Shown here piece by piece: positions 7,904 to 16,556 of a stretch of DNA of 40,480 nucleotides. The position numbers and the translations under genes were made by a program. The DNA comes from Phycisphaerae bacterium (GTDB taxonomy: Bacteria > Planctomycetota > Phycisphaerae > Phycisphaerales > SM1A02). The stretch covers positions 1-40,480 of the forward strand of contig VGXL01000009.1 of NCBI GenBank assembly GCA_016873315.1. The letters are read 5' to 3'. How positions within the stretch are numbered: the first letter of the stretch is position 1; the number at the start of each line of letters is the position of its first letter. The notes under the pieces are model-generated. The model had not been told where the DNA came from and searched no databases. It saw only the letters and a list, made by a program, of their open reading frames with translations.

Positions 7904-9139
7904 GTGCATGGTCACGCCGGGCGTGGGAGGTGCCAAGGTAGCGCAAAGGCCGGGGCGGCGCGAGGATCACCGTCAGCAAAGTGGCTCGCGAAGGAGATCG
8001 AACGATGGTTCCGGGAGCACGCGCGAGACCTTCCGTGGCGGCGCAAGCGGAGCGGTTATCGCGCCCTCGTGAGCGAGTGCATGCTGCAGCAGACGCAAGT
8101 CGGTCGAGTCGCCGAACGGTTCGAAGCGTTCGTCGCGCGTTGGCCGACCGCCGCCGGGCTCGCGGCCGCCACCGAAGACCAGGTACTCGCCATGTGGCAA
8201 GGGCTCGGCTACTACCGGCGCGCACGACGGTTGCATGAGGCAGCCAAGGCGTGCGTCGCCCGGTTCGGCGGGACAGTGCCCCGGCGCGCCGCTGACCTGG
8301 TCACGCTGCCGGGGGTCGGTCGGTACACCGCGGGGGCGGTCGCGAGCATCGTCCATGGGGAACGCACGGCCATCGTCGATGGCAATGTGGCGCGCGTGCT
8401 GCTTCGGGTGCACGGCCGCGCCCTCGATCCGGCATCTCGTTCCACGCAAGACTGGCTCTGGTCGACTGCGCAGGACCTGGTCGAACAGGCCAGGTCGGCG
8501 GCGAGCGTGAACGAGGGCCTGATGGAGCTCGGCGCGATCATGTGCACACCGCGAACGCCGCGCTGCGAATCGTGCCCGTGGCGGCCGCGATGCGTCGCTC
8601 ATCGTGACGGCACGGTCGATCGCATTCCCGTTGTCGCTGCGAAAGCCGTGCGTCCGACCGTGCACTGGGAAACGCTGGTCATGCACGATGCACGCGGGCT
8701 CGTGCTTGAACGGCGCAGCGACCACGGCCTTTGGGCCGAACTCTGGCAGACGCCGACGATCGAACACGATTCGGTCGCAGATGCGCGGGCGTTCGATCCC
8801 AACGCTGCGTGGCCGGAAGTCGCTGGCATCGTCGAGGCGGGCGCATTCACGGTCGTGACCTCGCCGCGCAGGGTGGCGTTTCGCGTGTGGTCGGCGAAGC
8901 CACCCAAGCGACTGGCGCGCGGATGGCAACGCGTTGGTCCCGAGTTGCTCGACGAGCACGCCATGTCCAACGCGATGCGACGCGTGCTTGAGACGGCATC
9001 GTTCGTCAGGCCGACAGCAGACGCTCGAGCAGCTCGCTCGCACGGAGCAGCCGACTCTCGGCGAACGCTGGCGCCTGAAGATGCAGCCCGACCGGCAACG
9101 CGTGTCCGCTCGAACAATCGGAGCCGCCGGGAAGGTTGA
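7904..9139 (+). CDS. mutY: A/G-specific adenine glycosylase MutY
   Basis: Base-excision repair enzyme that removes adenine mispaired with 8-oxoguanine. Numbered from the GTG at 7904, the helix-hairpin-helix glycosylase core is complete: catalytic Glu58 in SECMLQQTQV, LPGVGRYTAGAVAS, catalytic Asp159 in IVDGNVARVLLR (101 residues apart, as in E. coli MutY), and the [4Fe-4S] cluster Cys214-x6-Cys221-x2-Cys224-x5-Cys230. The C-terminal half resembles the NUDIX-like 8-oxoG-recognition domain (DHGLWAELWQTPT). The start is uncertain: GTG 7904 or ATG 7853 are the only in-frame candidates before the conserved region, and neither has a Shine-Dalgarno. The final ~45 residues (Arg/Ala-rich) lie beyond the family's usual end and are antisense to the 3' end of gatA. 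Confidence 0.88.
   Translation: MHGHAGRGRCQGSAKAGAARGSPSAKWLAKEIERWFREHARDLPWRRKRSGYRALVSECMLQQTQVGRVAERFEAFVARWPTAAGLAAATEDQVLAMWQGLGYYRRARRLHEAAKACVARFGGTVPRRAADLVTLPGVGRYTAGAVASIVHGERTAIVDGNVARVLLRVHGRALDPASRSTQDWLWSTAQDLVEQARSAASVNEGLMELGAIMCTPRTPRCESCPWRPRCVAHRDGTVDRIPVVAAKAVRPTVHWETLVMHDARGLVLERRSDHGLWAELWQTPTIEHDSVADARAFDPNAAWPEVAGIVEAGAFTVVTSPRRVAFRVWSAKPPKRLARGWQRVGPELLDEHAMSNAMRRVLETASFVRPTADARAARSHGAADSRRTLAPEDAARPATRVRSNNRSRREG
9006..9139. other. 134-bp tail-to-tail overlap of mutY and gatA
   Basis: The last 134 bases of the two convergent reading frames overlap. GatA ends at its normal family position (GLHLQAPAFAESRLLRASELLERLL), whereas MutY's extra tail is low-complexity and non-conserved in appearance. 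The overlap is therefore best explained by loss of MutY's original stop. Confidence 0.8.
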
Positions 9140-10448
9140 TGCCGGCGATGCCCGCGATGTTCGTGTTCACCGTGTACACATCGTTCATGTACATCTGCAG
9201 CGGGTCGGTCACGCCGCCGATCGTGAACGCGGCGGTGGGTGCGGTGGGCCCAAGGATCACATCGCACTGCCCGAAGGCTGTGTCGAATTCCTGCTTGATG
9301 AGTCGGCGGATCCGAAGCGCACGGTCGTAGTAGGCGTCGTAGTAACCGCTCGAGAGCACATAGGTGCCGAGCATGATGCGGCGCTGGACCTCTGCACCGA
9401 AGCCCTCGCTCCGACTGCGCGCATAGAGTTCTTCAAGTCCCTCGCCGGCGCGTTGCGCTGCGCGGTGCCCGTAGCGGATGCCGTCGAACCTCGCAAGGTT
9501 GCTGCTCGCTTCGGCAGGAGCGATCACGTAGTAGGTGCTGATGCCATGGTCGGTCATCGGCAGGTCGATGTCGACGATCGTGGCGCCCGCCGCGCGCAAC
9601 GAAGCGAGCGCGCGGTCAAGCGCTTGGGTGACCGCGGGATCGTTGTTGCTCAGGTACTGCGACGGCACGCCAACGCGCAGTGACTTGGGATCGATGGCCG
9701 GCGTGGCCTGCCAATCCTCGACTGCGACGGCGGCACTCGTCGAGTCGTGCGCATCGACGCCAGCCATGACGCCGTACGCGAGTGCGGCATCGCGCACCGT
9801 GGCCGCGAACGGTCCGATCTGATCGAGGCTGCTGCCGAACGCCACGAGACCCCATCGGCTGATGCGACCATAGGTCGGCTTGAGTCCGACGACGCCGCAG
9901 AAGGCCGCTGGCTGCCGGATGCTGCCACCCGTATCTGAACCGAGCGAGAGATCGCACAGTCCAGCGGCCATCGCGGCCGCCGAACCGCCGCTCGATCCGC
10001 CAGGCGTGCGCGAGGGATCGTGCGGATTGCGCACCACGCCCCAAGCGCAGGTCTCGCTGCTCGAACCCATCGCGAACTCATCCATGTTCGTCTTGCCGAC
10101 GATCACGGCACCCGCCGCGACGAGCCGCGTGACCACGGTCGCGTCAAACGGGGATCGGTAGCCCTTGAGCATGCGGCTCGAGCAGGTGGTCTGACCGAGT
10201 GTCGTGGCGATGTTGTCCTTGAGCGCGACGCAGACGCCCGCGAGGGGACCCGGGTCACGACCCGCGGCGACCATGTCGTCGACCGCGTCGGCGCGATCAA
10301 GCGCCGCATCGTGGAAGACCTCGCGATAGGCGTTGAGACCGGGATTCGCGCCATCGATCGCATCGAGGGTGGCGCGAGCATGATCGACAGCGCGCAGTGC
10401 GCCGGCTCGGATCGCCGAGGCGACGGCGGTGGCATCGGGTCGGTTCAT
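9006..10448 (-). CDS. gatA: Asp-tRNA(Asn)/Glu-tRNA(Gln) amidotransferase subunit A
   Basis: 480-residue amidase-signature enzyme that releases ammonia from glutamine for the GatCAB transamidation of mischarged tRNAs. The Ser-cisSer-Lys triad is intact: Lys77 in VALKDN, Ser152 in PGGSSGGSAA and Ser176 in GSDTGGSIRQPA. Other family stretches are GKTNMDEFAMGSS, GLKPTYGRISRWGL and GPTAPTAAF. The ATG overlaps the gatC stop as ATGA, so translation is coupled. gatB is not in this window. Confidence 0.95.
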   Translation of the reverse strand: MNRPDATAVASAIRAGALRAVDHARATLDAIDGANPGLNAYREVFHDAALDRADAVDDMVAAGRDPGPLAGVCVALKDNIATTLGQTTCSSRMLKGYRSPFDATVVTRLVAAGAVIVGKTNMDEFAMGSSSETCAWGVVRNPHDPSRTPGGSSGGSAAAMAAGLCDLSLGSDTGGSIRQPAAFCGVVGLKPTYGRISRWGLVAFGSSLDQIGPFAATVRDAALAYGVMAGVDAHDSTSAAVAVEDWQATPAIDPKSLRVGVPSQYLSNNDPAVTQALDRALASLRAAGATIVDIDLPMTDHGISTYYVIAPAEASSNLARFDGIRYGHRAAQRAGEGLEELYARSRSEGFGAEVQRRIMLGTYVLSSGYYDAYYDRALRIRRLIKQEFDTAFGQCDVILGPTAPTAAFTIGGVTDPLQMYMNDVYTVNTNIAGIAGINLPGGSDCSSGHALPVGLHLQAPAFAESRLLRASELLERLLSA

Positions 10449-10759
10449 GCGCTGTCGCCCCCGAGCACTTTGGGCACCGCAATGAAGTCGCCCTCGCGCG
10501 CTGGTGCATTCATGAGCACTTGATCGATCGAGAGCACAGGGCCTGCTTCGTCGTCGTCGAGTCGGTTCGTGGTGTCCATCGGATGGGCCATCGGATCCAC
10601 GCCGGTCGTGTCGACTTGGCCCAGACGAGCGATGTGCGAGAGCACCGAGGTGAGCTGCGTCCGATACGACTCGATCGTGGCGTCGTCAAGATGCAGTCGC
10701 GCCAGACGCGCAACATGCGCCACATCCTTCGAACTCAGGCTTGTGTGAGCATCAGCCAT
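10445..10759 (-). CDS. gatC: Asp-tRNA(Asn)/Glu-tRNA(Gln) amidotransferase subunit C
   Basis: 104-residue GatC, the small subunit that wraps around and stabilises GatA/GatB. The N-terminal SLSSKDVAHVARLARLHL and the LDDDE...LMNAPAREGDFIAVPKVL C-terminus are typical. The ATG at 10759 is chosen by family alignment; longer readings add a non-conserved His/Ser/Arg leader. A TAGACT box lies 10 bases upstream of the ATG, so the transcript leader can be only a few bases long. The stop overlaps gatA. Confidence 0.92.
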   Translation of the reverse strand: MADAHTSLSSKDVAHVARLARLHLDDATIESYRTQLTSVLSHIARLGQVDTTGVDPMAHPMDTTNRLDDDEAGPVLSIDQVLMNAPAREGDFIAVPKVLGGDSA

Positions 10760-10769
10760 AGAAGCAAGG

Positions 10770-10775
10770 AGTCTA
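10770..10775 (-). promoter_or_regulatory. -10 box of gatCA
   Basis: TAGACT read on the minus strand, 10 bases before the gatC ATG. The predicted start point is 2-4 bases from the start codon. No Shine-Dalgarno lies in between. Confidence 0.55.
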
Positions 10776-10822
10776 GTGGCACCGTGCGATCGCACGCCCG
10801 CTTCACGCGAAGAGGCTTGGAC

Positions 10823-10828
10823 TACGAT
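10823..10828 (+). promoter_or_regulatory. -10 box of the RND operon
   Basis: TACGAT, 12 bases before the ATG at 10841. Leader of about 5 bases if used. Confidence 0.4.
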
Positions 10829-10840
10829 CCCTTCTTCGCC

Positions 10841-12289
10841 ATGGAACACCACGACCACGACGCTCCGTTCGTGCCGCGCTCATCGATGCTGGATCTGGTG
10901 CGTCGAGCATGTCTGAGCATGGGCATCGTGACCGGCGCCATCGTGCTCGTGGTCTGGATGGTGCGTACTCGCCCGATCGCCGCGAGCAAGACCCCCGACT
11001 CGCGCCCCGTGCCGATTGCGGTCATCGAAGTCACGCCCGTGGAAGCGGTTCGCGGCATCCGCGGCTATGGCACGGTGCGCGCGCTCGAGTCGGCTGATGT
11101 GGCGGCACGCATCGAAGGCGTGGTCGTGGCGCTCGGGCCTGAAGTCCGCGAGGGGATGCGCGTCGAGAAGGGTGCGGTGCTCGTTGAACTCGATGGCGAC
11201 GACGCGCGCCGACAGATGCAGGCGGCGCTCCAATCGCTCGCCGCGCTGCGTGCGCAGAAACAAGGACTTGACATCGAAGAGCGCGCGCTGACCGATGCGC
11301 TCCGACTGGCCGACGACGAGCTCAAGCTCGCGCGCGAGGAAGTGGCGCGCGTTGAAGCTGCTTTCGCCGATGGCGTGGCGTTGCAGCGCGAACTGGATCG
11401 TGCGCGCACCGTCGCGATCGCGGCCGACCGCGCGCTGTCGCTCGCGCGCGAAGCGCTCGACATGGTGACGCCCCGACGCGAGGTCCTTGCGGCGCAAGCC
11501 GATGCACAATCCGAGGCCGTCGAACGCGCGCGACTCTCGGTCGAGCGATCCACGATCGTTGCGCCCATCTCGGGCATCCTGCAATCCCTGCCGGTTGAGC
11601 CGGGCGAGACGGTCGCACCGGGTCGCGTTGTCGCGCGCATCGTCGAGCCATCGCGATTGGAAGTACCGATCGCCTTGCCGGCCGCATGTCGCGGGGCGCT
11701 TGGTGCGGGACAGCTCGTGCAGCTCGTCGAGTCGTCGGGCGCGGTCGTTGAAGGCTCGATCACACGCCTGTCGCCGGAAGACGATCCGGTCGCGCGCACG
11801 CTGGTGGCCTGGGCCCAACTGCCCGGCGGGTCCGGTCTCGTGCCTGGGTCGTTCGTCGAGGCCACGGTCCTTGCGCCTGATTCGACGCCGCGCACGGTGG
11901 TCCCACGCCGGAGCGTGCGCAACGATCGGCTGCTCGTCGTCGAGGATGGTCGCGTGCGATGGCAGCCCGTGCGAACCGCCTACGCGATCCGTCGTGCTCA
12001 TCCTGAGTCGGGGCTCGATGATGTCGAGTGGCTCGCGCTCGAAGAGCCTTTGCCGCACGGCACGCTCGTCGTGCTTGATGCGGCGCGTCGCATCGATGTC
12101 GGCGCACGCGTCGAGCCCTTGCGCCCGGGCGAGTCGCCGGCGGTTGCGATTGAAGCAGAGCCGTCTGCGAACCCGATCGAGCCAGAGCCATCTGCTGAGC
12201 TGCCGGCGGATCCGAGTGAACCAGAACCGTCTCCTGAGCCGCCAGCGAGTGCGGATGAGCCCGCGTCCGTGCCCGGGATGGAACCGTGA
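10841..12289 (+). CDS. RND efflux periplasmic adaptor (membrane fusion protein)
   Basis: 482 residues. It has a short His/Asp-rich cytoplasmic start, one membrane anchor at about residues 22-42 (IVTGAIVLVVWMV), then the HlyD/AcrA arrangement: barrel-sandwich half-motif (RGYGTVRALESADVAARIEGVV), an alpha-helical coiled-coil hairpin (about 125-235), the returning lipoyl half-motif (STIVAPISGILQSLPVEPGETV), a beta-barrel and a membrane-proximal domain. Adaptors of this type couple an inner-membrane RND pump to an outer-membrane channel. The C-terminus (about 440-482) is an acidic Pro-rich tail with repeated EPEPS units, probably disordered. The stop overlaps the pump's GTG (GTGA). No TolC-type gene is in the window. 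A second Met at residue 16 is a possible alternative start. Confidence 0.85.
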   Translation: MEHHDHDAPFVPRSSMLDLVRRACLSMGIVTGAIVLVVWMVRTRPIAASKTPDSRPVPIAVIEVTPVEAVRGIRGYGTVRALESADVAARIEGVVVALGPEVREGMRVEKGAVLVELDGDDARRQMQAALQSLAALRAQKQGLDIEERALTDALRLADDELKLAREEVARVEAAFADGVALQRELDRARTVAIAADRALSLAREALDMVTPRREVLAAQADAQSEAVERARLSVERSTIVAPISGILQSLPVEPGETVAPGRVVARIVEPSRLEVPIALPAACRGALGAGQLVQLVESSGAVVEGSITRLSPEDDPVARTLVAWAQLPGGSGLVPGSFVEATVLAPDSTPRTVVPRRSVRNDRLLVVEDGRVRWQPVRTAYAIRRAHPESGLDDVEWLALEEPLPHGTLVVLDAARRIDVGARVEPLRPGESPAVAIEAEPSANPIEPEPSAELPADPSEPEPSPEPPASADEPASVPGMEP

Positions 12290-15200
12290 TCGAGGGACTG
12301 ATCCGCTTCGGCGTCCGCAATCGCGTGCCCGTCACGCTGATCATGTGGGCGCTCGTACTCGGTGGCGTGTGGAGCGCGCTCACCATGCGGCGGGAGTTCT
12401 TCCCGGAGATCGATCCTGATGCCGCGCAAGTCGTGCTCTCGTACTCAGGCGCGAGCCCCGCCGAGATCGAAGAGAGCCTTGCCCGCAAGGTCGAAGACGC
12501 CGTGCGCGAAGAGGACGATGTCGAGAAGGTCACGACGAGCATCGTCGAAGGTGGCGGTGCCGTCATCATCAAGTTCGGCGACGGAATCGACATCGACGAC
12601 AAGCTCGAGGACTTGCGCACGCGCATCGATGGACTGCAGGATCTTCCTCCTGATGCCGACCGGCTCAAGGTCATCGACTGGAAGCCGATCCTGCCCGTTG
12701 TGCAGGTGGCGGTCTACGGCAATGTGGATCCGCGTTCGATCAAGACGGCGCTGCGCCAGGTCGAGGACGATCTGCGCGCGTGGCGGGGGATGGGACGGAT
12801 CCTGGTCTCGGGTCTGCGCGACGATGAACTGCGCGTGGATGTGCGCGACGAGGAGCTCGTTCGCCACGGCATTCCCATCACGCGTGTGGCCGATGCGGTG
12901 AGCGCGTGGATGCGCGAGGTGCCCGGCGGCGCGGTGCGTTCCTCTGATGGCGAGGCGGCGGTGCGCACACGCGGCATCGAGGAGCGAGCCCCGGCGATGA
13001 ACGCCATCGTGCTCAAGGCGCTTCCGGATGGAACCTCCGTGACGCTCGGCGATGTCGCGACGGTCGTGGAAGGCTTCACTGACGACATCACCGGTTGGCG
13101 ATTCCAGGGCGAGCCCGGTGCGAACCTCACGATCCTGCGTGCCTTCGGACAGGACGCGGTGCGCATGGCGGAGTTCACGCGCGGCTATGTTGCGGCACGC
13201 TCTGGCGAGTCCATGTCGGCGAGTCCGCTTGATCGATTGCTCGAGAGCCCGCGCCTGCAAGGCTGGGAAAAAGGCCTCGCGCGCGGCCCCATGCCGACAG
13301 GCTTGCGCATCGCCAAGCACAACGATCTCGCGCGATTGATCGAGGGGCGCATCGCCTTGGTCACGGAGAACGCTTGGCAGGGCGCCGTGCTCGTGTTCCT
13401 GACCTTGCTCTTGGGCGTCTCTGCGCGCAGCGCGTTCTGGGTGATGAACGGCATGGTCGTGGCCATCTTCGGCACGATCCTGCTCATGAACTTGGCAGGC
13501 GTGACCATCAACATGCTCACGATGTTCGGCCTGCTCATCGCCCTGGGCATGCTCGAAGACGATGCGGTCGTCTTCACCGAGTCGATCGATGACATGGCGC
13601 GCCGAGGCGCCGAGCCCGAACGAGCCGCAGTCGAGGGCACCACTCGAATCTTCTGGCCGGTGTTCGCCAGCATCCTCATCAGCATCGTGGCGTTCGTGCC
13701 GCTTGCCATGGTCAAGGGCACGATCGGCGACCTGCTGAGTGACCTGCCCATCGTGGTGGCACTGGCGCTTGCCGTGAGCCTGATCGAGACGAGCTGGATG
13801 CTGCCCAGTCACATGTCGCACTCGATCGCGCTCTTCCGCCAGGGCCGCCGGGTGTGGCTCGATGCGGTGACGGCACCGTTCGATCGTTGGCGCGATGGTC
13901 GACTGTGGCCCTTCCTGGAACGCCGCTATCGGCGCGTCGCGACCTGGGCGGTCGATCACCGCTGGATGACCATCAGCGTCGCCATCGCGGGCTTCATCGT
14001 CAGTGTCGGTGCGGTGATCGGTGGCCGCGTGCCGTTTGAGTTTCTGCCCAGCGACGACACCGAGAGCTTCTTCGTCGATTTCCGTCTGCCGCTGGGCTCG
14101 AGCATCGATCGCACGCGCTCGATCGCCACGCGCATCGAGTCCGCGGTGCAGCAGCAGCCCGAGGTTCGCGCCGCGATCACGCTCACGGGCTTCACGATCA
14201 ACTACGAAACCGGCAGCGCGAGTTCGATCAACGGCAATGTTGGACAGGTCTTCGTCCAACTCGCGCCGGTCGAGGAGCGCGATCGTCGCAGTGGCGAAGT
14301 GGCCGACTCGATCATCGCTGCCATCGGCTCGATCCCCGACATCGAGGATCTCCGGATCACGCAGGTCACTGGTGGTCCAGCTGGCGCGGACATCACCTAC
14401 GAGTTCTCAAGCGAGGATCCTTCGATCCTTGACGGTGCCGTCGACCGGATGAAGGTGGCGATGGCCGGGATCGATGGAATCGTGTCCGTCAGTGACGACA
14501 ACTTCTCGGCCGCACCTGAGATTCAGGTCGAACTCAAGCCCAGCGCCGCCGCGCTTGGGTTCACGCCGATCGAGCTGGCCAGGCAGGTTCGCGGTGCGGT
14601 CTTCGGGCTCGATGCGCATGCGTTCACCGCCGACCGTGAGGATGTCGATGTTCGTGTGCGGCTCGATGCATCCACGCGTTCCACGCCGTCCTTCACGCAG
14701 GACCTGTGGGTGGTCTCCCCGGCGGGCGTGCCGGTTCCGCTTGCTGAAGTCGCCACGGTGCGCGAGGGAGTCGGACACGCGCAGATCCGCCGGACCAATC
14801 GCATGCGCACCGTGACCGTGACCGGCGATGTGCGCGAAGGCGTGATCCCCGAGCAGGTGGTCGAGGCGCTCGCACCGGCACTCGCCAGGATCACCACGGA
14901 CACGCCGGGGCTCTTCGTGCGCGAGGGCGGTCGGCAAAAGGACCTGACGGATGCGTTCAGCACCTTGCCGCGTGCGGCGCTCACCGCGTTCTTGCTGATC
15001 TACGCAATCCTGTGCTGGCTCTTCGGATCATTCGTCCAGCCGTTTGCCGTCATGGCGACGATCCCGTTCGGCGTGATTGGTGCGGTCTGGGGACATGCGA
15101 TCATGGGCTACGAACTCACCTTCCTGAGCCTGATCGGCATCGTCGCGCTCTCGGGAGTCGTGGTGAACAACGCCTTGGTGCTGGTCGAGTTCGTGAATGA

Positions 15201-15510
15201 ACTCCGAACCAAGGGCATCGACCTGCACGATGCACTGATCGACGCGGGGACCATGCGCCTGCGCGCCATCCTGTTGACGAGCATCACCACGGTCTTCGGT
15301 CTTGCGCCACTCATGCTCGAGCAGAGCTTCCAGGCCAGGTTCTTGATCCCGATGGCGATCAGCCTTTGCTTCGGATTGCTCAGTGCGACGATGCTCACGC
15401 TCTTGCTCCTTCCGGCGCAGCTTTTGGTCGCCGACGCCGTGGGCGCATGGTGGCGAAGGGCGATCGGCCGCAGCGGGCTGGTGGGTGAGGGCGCATCGAT
15501 TCCCGGGTGA
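12286..15510 (+). CDS. RND family efflux transporter permease
   Basis: 1074-residue inner-membrane pump of the AcrB/MdtB-like hydrophobe/amphiphile family, driven by proton uptake. Features in order: TM1 (about 17-33), a large periplasmic porter domain, TM2-TM6 starting near residue 365 with the TM4 signature LIALGMLEDDAVVFTES carrying the EDD acidic cluster expected of the proton relay, a second porter domain starting near residue 580, and TM7-TM12 with GVVVNNALVLVEFVNELR. The GTG start overlaps the adaptor's stop. The substrate cannot be deduced. The protein is near the usual family length with no disruption. Confidence 0.9.
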   Translation: MIEGLIRFGVRNRVPVTLIMWALVLGGVWSALTMRREFFPEIDPDAAQVVLSYSGASPAEIEESLARKVEDAVREEDDVEKVTTSIVEGGGAVIIKFGDGIDIDDKLEDLRTRIDGLQDLPPDADRLKVIDWKPILPVVQVAVYGNVDPRSIKTALRQVEDDLRAWRGMGRILVSGLRDDELRVDVRDEELVRHGIPITRVADAVSAWMREVPGGAVRSSDGEAAVRTRGIEERAPAMNAIVLKALPDGTSVTLGDVATVVEGFTDDITGWRFQGEPGANLTILRAFGQDAVRMAEFTRGYVAARSGESMSASPLDRLLESPRLQGWEKGLARGPMPTGLRIAKHNDLARLIEGRIALVTENAWQGAVLVFLTLLLGVSARSAFWVMNGMVVAIFGTILLMNLAGVTINMLTMFGLLIALGMLEDDAVVFTESIDDMARRGAEPERAAVEGTTRIFWPVFASILISIVAFVPLAMVKGTIGDLLSDLPIVVALALAVSLIETSWMLPSHMSHSIALFRQGRRVWLDAVTAPFDRWRDGRLWPFLERRYRRVATWAVDHRWMTISVAIAGFIVSVGAVIGGRVPFEFLPSDDTESFFVDFRLPLGSSIDRTRSIATRIESAVQQQPEVRAAITLTGFTINYETGSASSINGNVGQVFVQLAPVEERDRRSGEVADSIIAAIGSIPDIEDLRITQVTGGPAGADITYEFSSEDPSILDGAVDRMKVAMAGIDGIVSVSDDNFSAAPEIQVELKPSAAALGFTPIELARQVRGAVFGLDAHAFTADREDVDVRVRLDASTRSTPSFTQDLWVVSPAGVPVPLAEVATVREGVGHAQIRRTNRMRTVTVTGDVREGVIPEQVVEALAPALARITTDTPGLFVREGGRQKDLTDAFSTLPRAALTAFLLIYAILCWLFGSFVQPFAVMATIPFGVIGAVWGHAIMGYELTFLSLIGIVALSGVVVNNALVLVEFVNELRTKGIDLHDALIDAGTMRLRAILLTSITTVFGLAPLMLEQSFQARFLIPMAISLCFGLLSATMLTLLLLPAQLLVADAVGAWWRRAIGRSGLVGEGASIPG

Positions 15511-15515
15511 GCCGC

Positions 15516-15521
15516 TAGAGT
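15516..15521 (+). promoter_or_regulatory. -10 box of the ROK kinase gene
   Basis: TAGAGT with 7 bases to the ATG at 15529, which places the likely +1 on the A of the start codon (leaderless). It lies directly after the RND stop. Confidence 0.6.
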
Positions 15522-15528
15522 CCCGCGC

Positions 15529-16503
15529 ATGGCGCGCAGGACCAGCACCGAACCATCGCTTGTCGCCGGCATCGATCTTGGCGGCACCAACATGAGCATC
15601 GGGATCGTCGATCCCAAGGGCCGCATCGTCGGCACCTGCAAGCGAAAGACGAAAGCGCACGAGGGCAAGGATGTGGTGCTCGATCGCCTCGTCGAGGGCC
15701 TGACCCGCGCGTGCACAGAAGCATCGATCCAACCCGCAGACTTGGCGGCGGTTGGCATCGGGGCACCCAGTGCGATCGACTTCGATCACGGCGTGGTGAT
15801 CAATGCGGGAAACCTCGGCTGGAAGAATGTTCCGCTGCGCGACCTGCTGCTCCAGCGGCTTGGCGTGCCGGTCGTCGTGGACAATGATGTCAATGTGGCC
15901 GCATGGGGCGAGGCGACGCTCGGCGTGGGTGCGGGCAGGGGCGACTTCCTTGCAGTGTGGGTGGGGACCGGCGTGGGCGGTGGGCTGATTCTGAACGGCG
16001 CGCTCTGGCGCGGTCCGCTCTTCACGGCTGGCGAGATTGGACATGTCATCCTGCAGCCCGGTGGTGCACCCGGTCATCAGACGGTCGAGGACTTTTGCAG
16101 TCGCACTTCCATCGTGCGCAGCATGGAGACCATCGCGGGCTTCTACCCGTCGAGTCGATTCCACAAAGTGCGCGCGGAAAAGGAAGAAGGGCCGCTGGGC
16201 TCAAGTGCCATTCGCGACCTCTATGCCGAAGGTGACGAACTCACGCAGCGCGTGGTCGATGCGAGCGCTGAACTGCTGGGACTTGCGATCGCGAACCAAC
16301 TCACGGTGCTCAGCCTTCAGACGGTCGTGCTCGGAGGCGGTGTCGTCGAGGCGCTCGGCAAACCCTACGCAGCCAAGATTCGCGAGAGCATCGTGGCGCA
16401 TGTCTTCCCGTCCACGCTGCGCAAGGTGGATGTCTTGGTCACGCAACTCGAGGACAAGGCCGGCGTACTGGGCGCGGCGATGCTTGCGCGTTCGGGCTGC
16501 TGA
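15529..16503 (+). CDS. ROK family sugar kinase (glucokinase-like)
   Basis: 324-residue cytoplasmic kinase with the ASKHA fold: phosphate-1 motif GIDLGGTN (residues 14-21), catalytic Asp120 in VVVDNDVNVAAWGEA, adenosine-side GTGVGGGLI and sugar-binding GEIGHV (Glu169, His172). It probably phosphorylates glucose or a related hexose with ATP. The canonical ROK zinc motif CxCGxxGCxE, which should follow His172, reads GGAPGHQTVE (178-187): all three Cys are gone while the Glu and the downstream Ser191 are kept. The downstream neighbour is a convergent dockerin-propeller gene; the 53-base gap holds only a 5-bp GC hairpin at 16537-16550. Confidence 0.87.
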   Translation: MARRTSTEPSLVAGIDLGGTNMSIGIVDPKGRIVGTCKRKTKAHEGKDVVLDRLVEGLTRACTEASIQPADLAAVGIGAPSAIDFDHGVVINAGNLGWKNVPLRDLLLQRLGVPVVVDNDVNVAAWGEATLGVGAGRGDFLAVWVGTGVGGGLILNGALWRGPLFTAGEIGHVILQPGGAPGHQTVEDFCSRTSIVRSMETIAGFYPSSRFHKVRAEKEEGPLGSSAIRDLYAEGDELTQRVVDASAELLGLAIANQLTVLSLQTVVLGGGVVEALGKPYAAKIRESIVAHVFPSTLRKVDVLVTQLEDKAGVLGAAMLARSGC

Positions 16504-16556
16504 AGCGTCGACCAACGCGCCGCAATGCCGATTCAAGCGCGGCCCCGCGCCGTCGC

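Noticed and set aside
16537-16550. GCGCG/CGCGC hairpin between the ROK and propeller genes.
   Set aside because: Five GC pairs without a T-run are common by chance at this base composition; not listed as a terminator.
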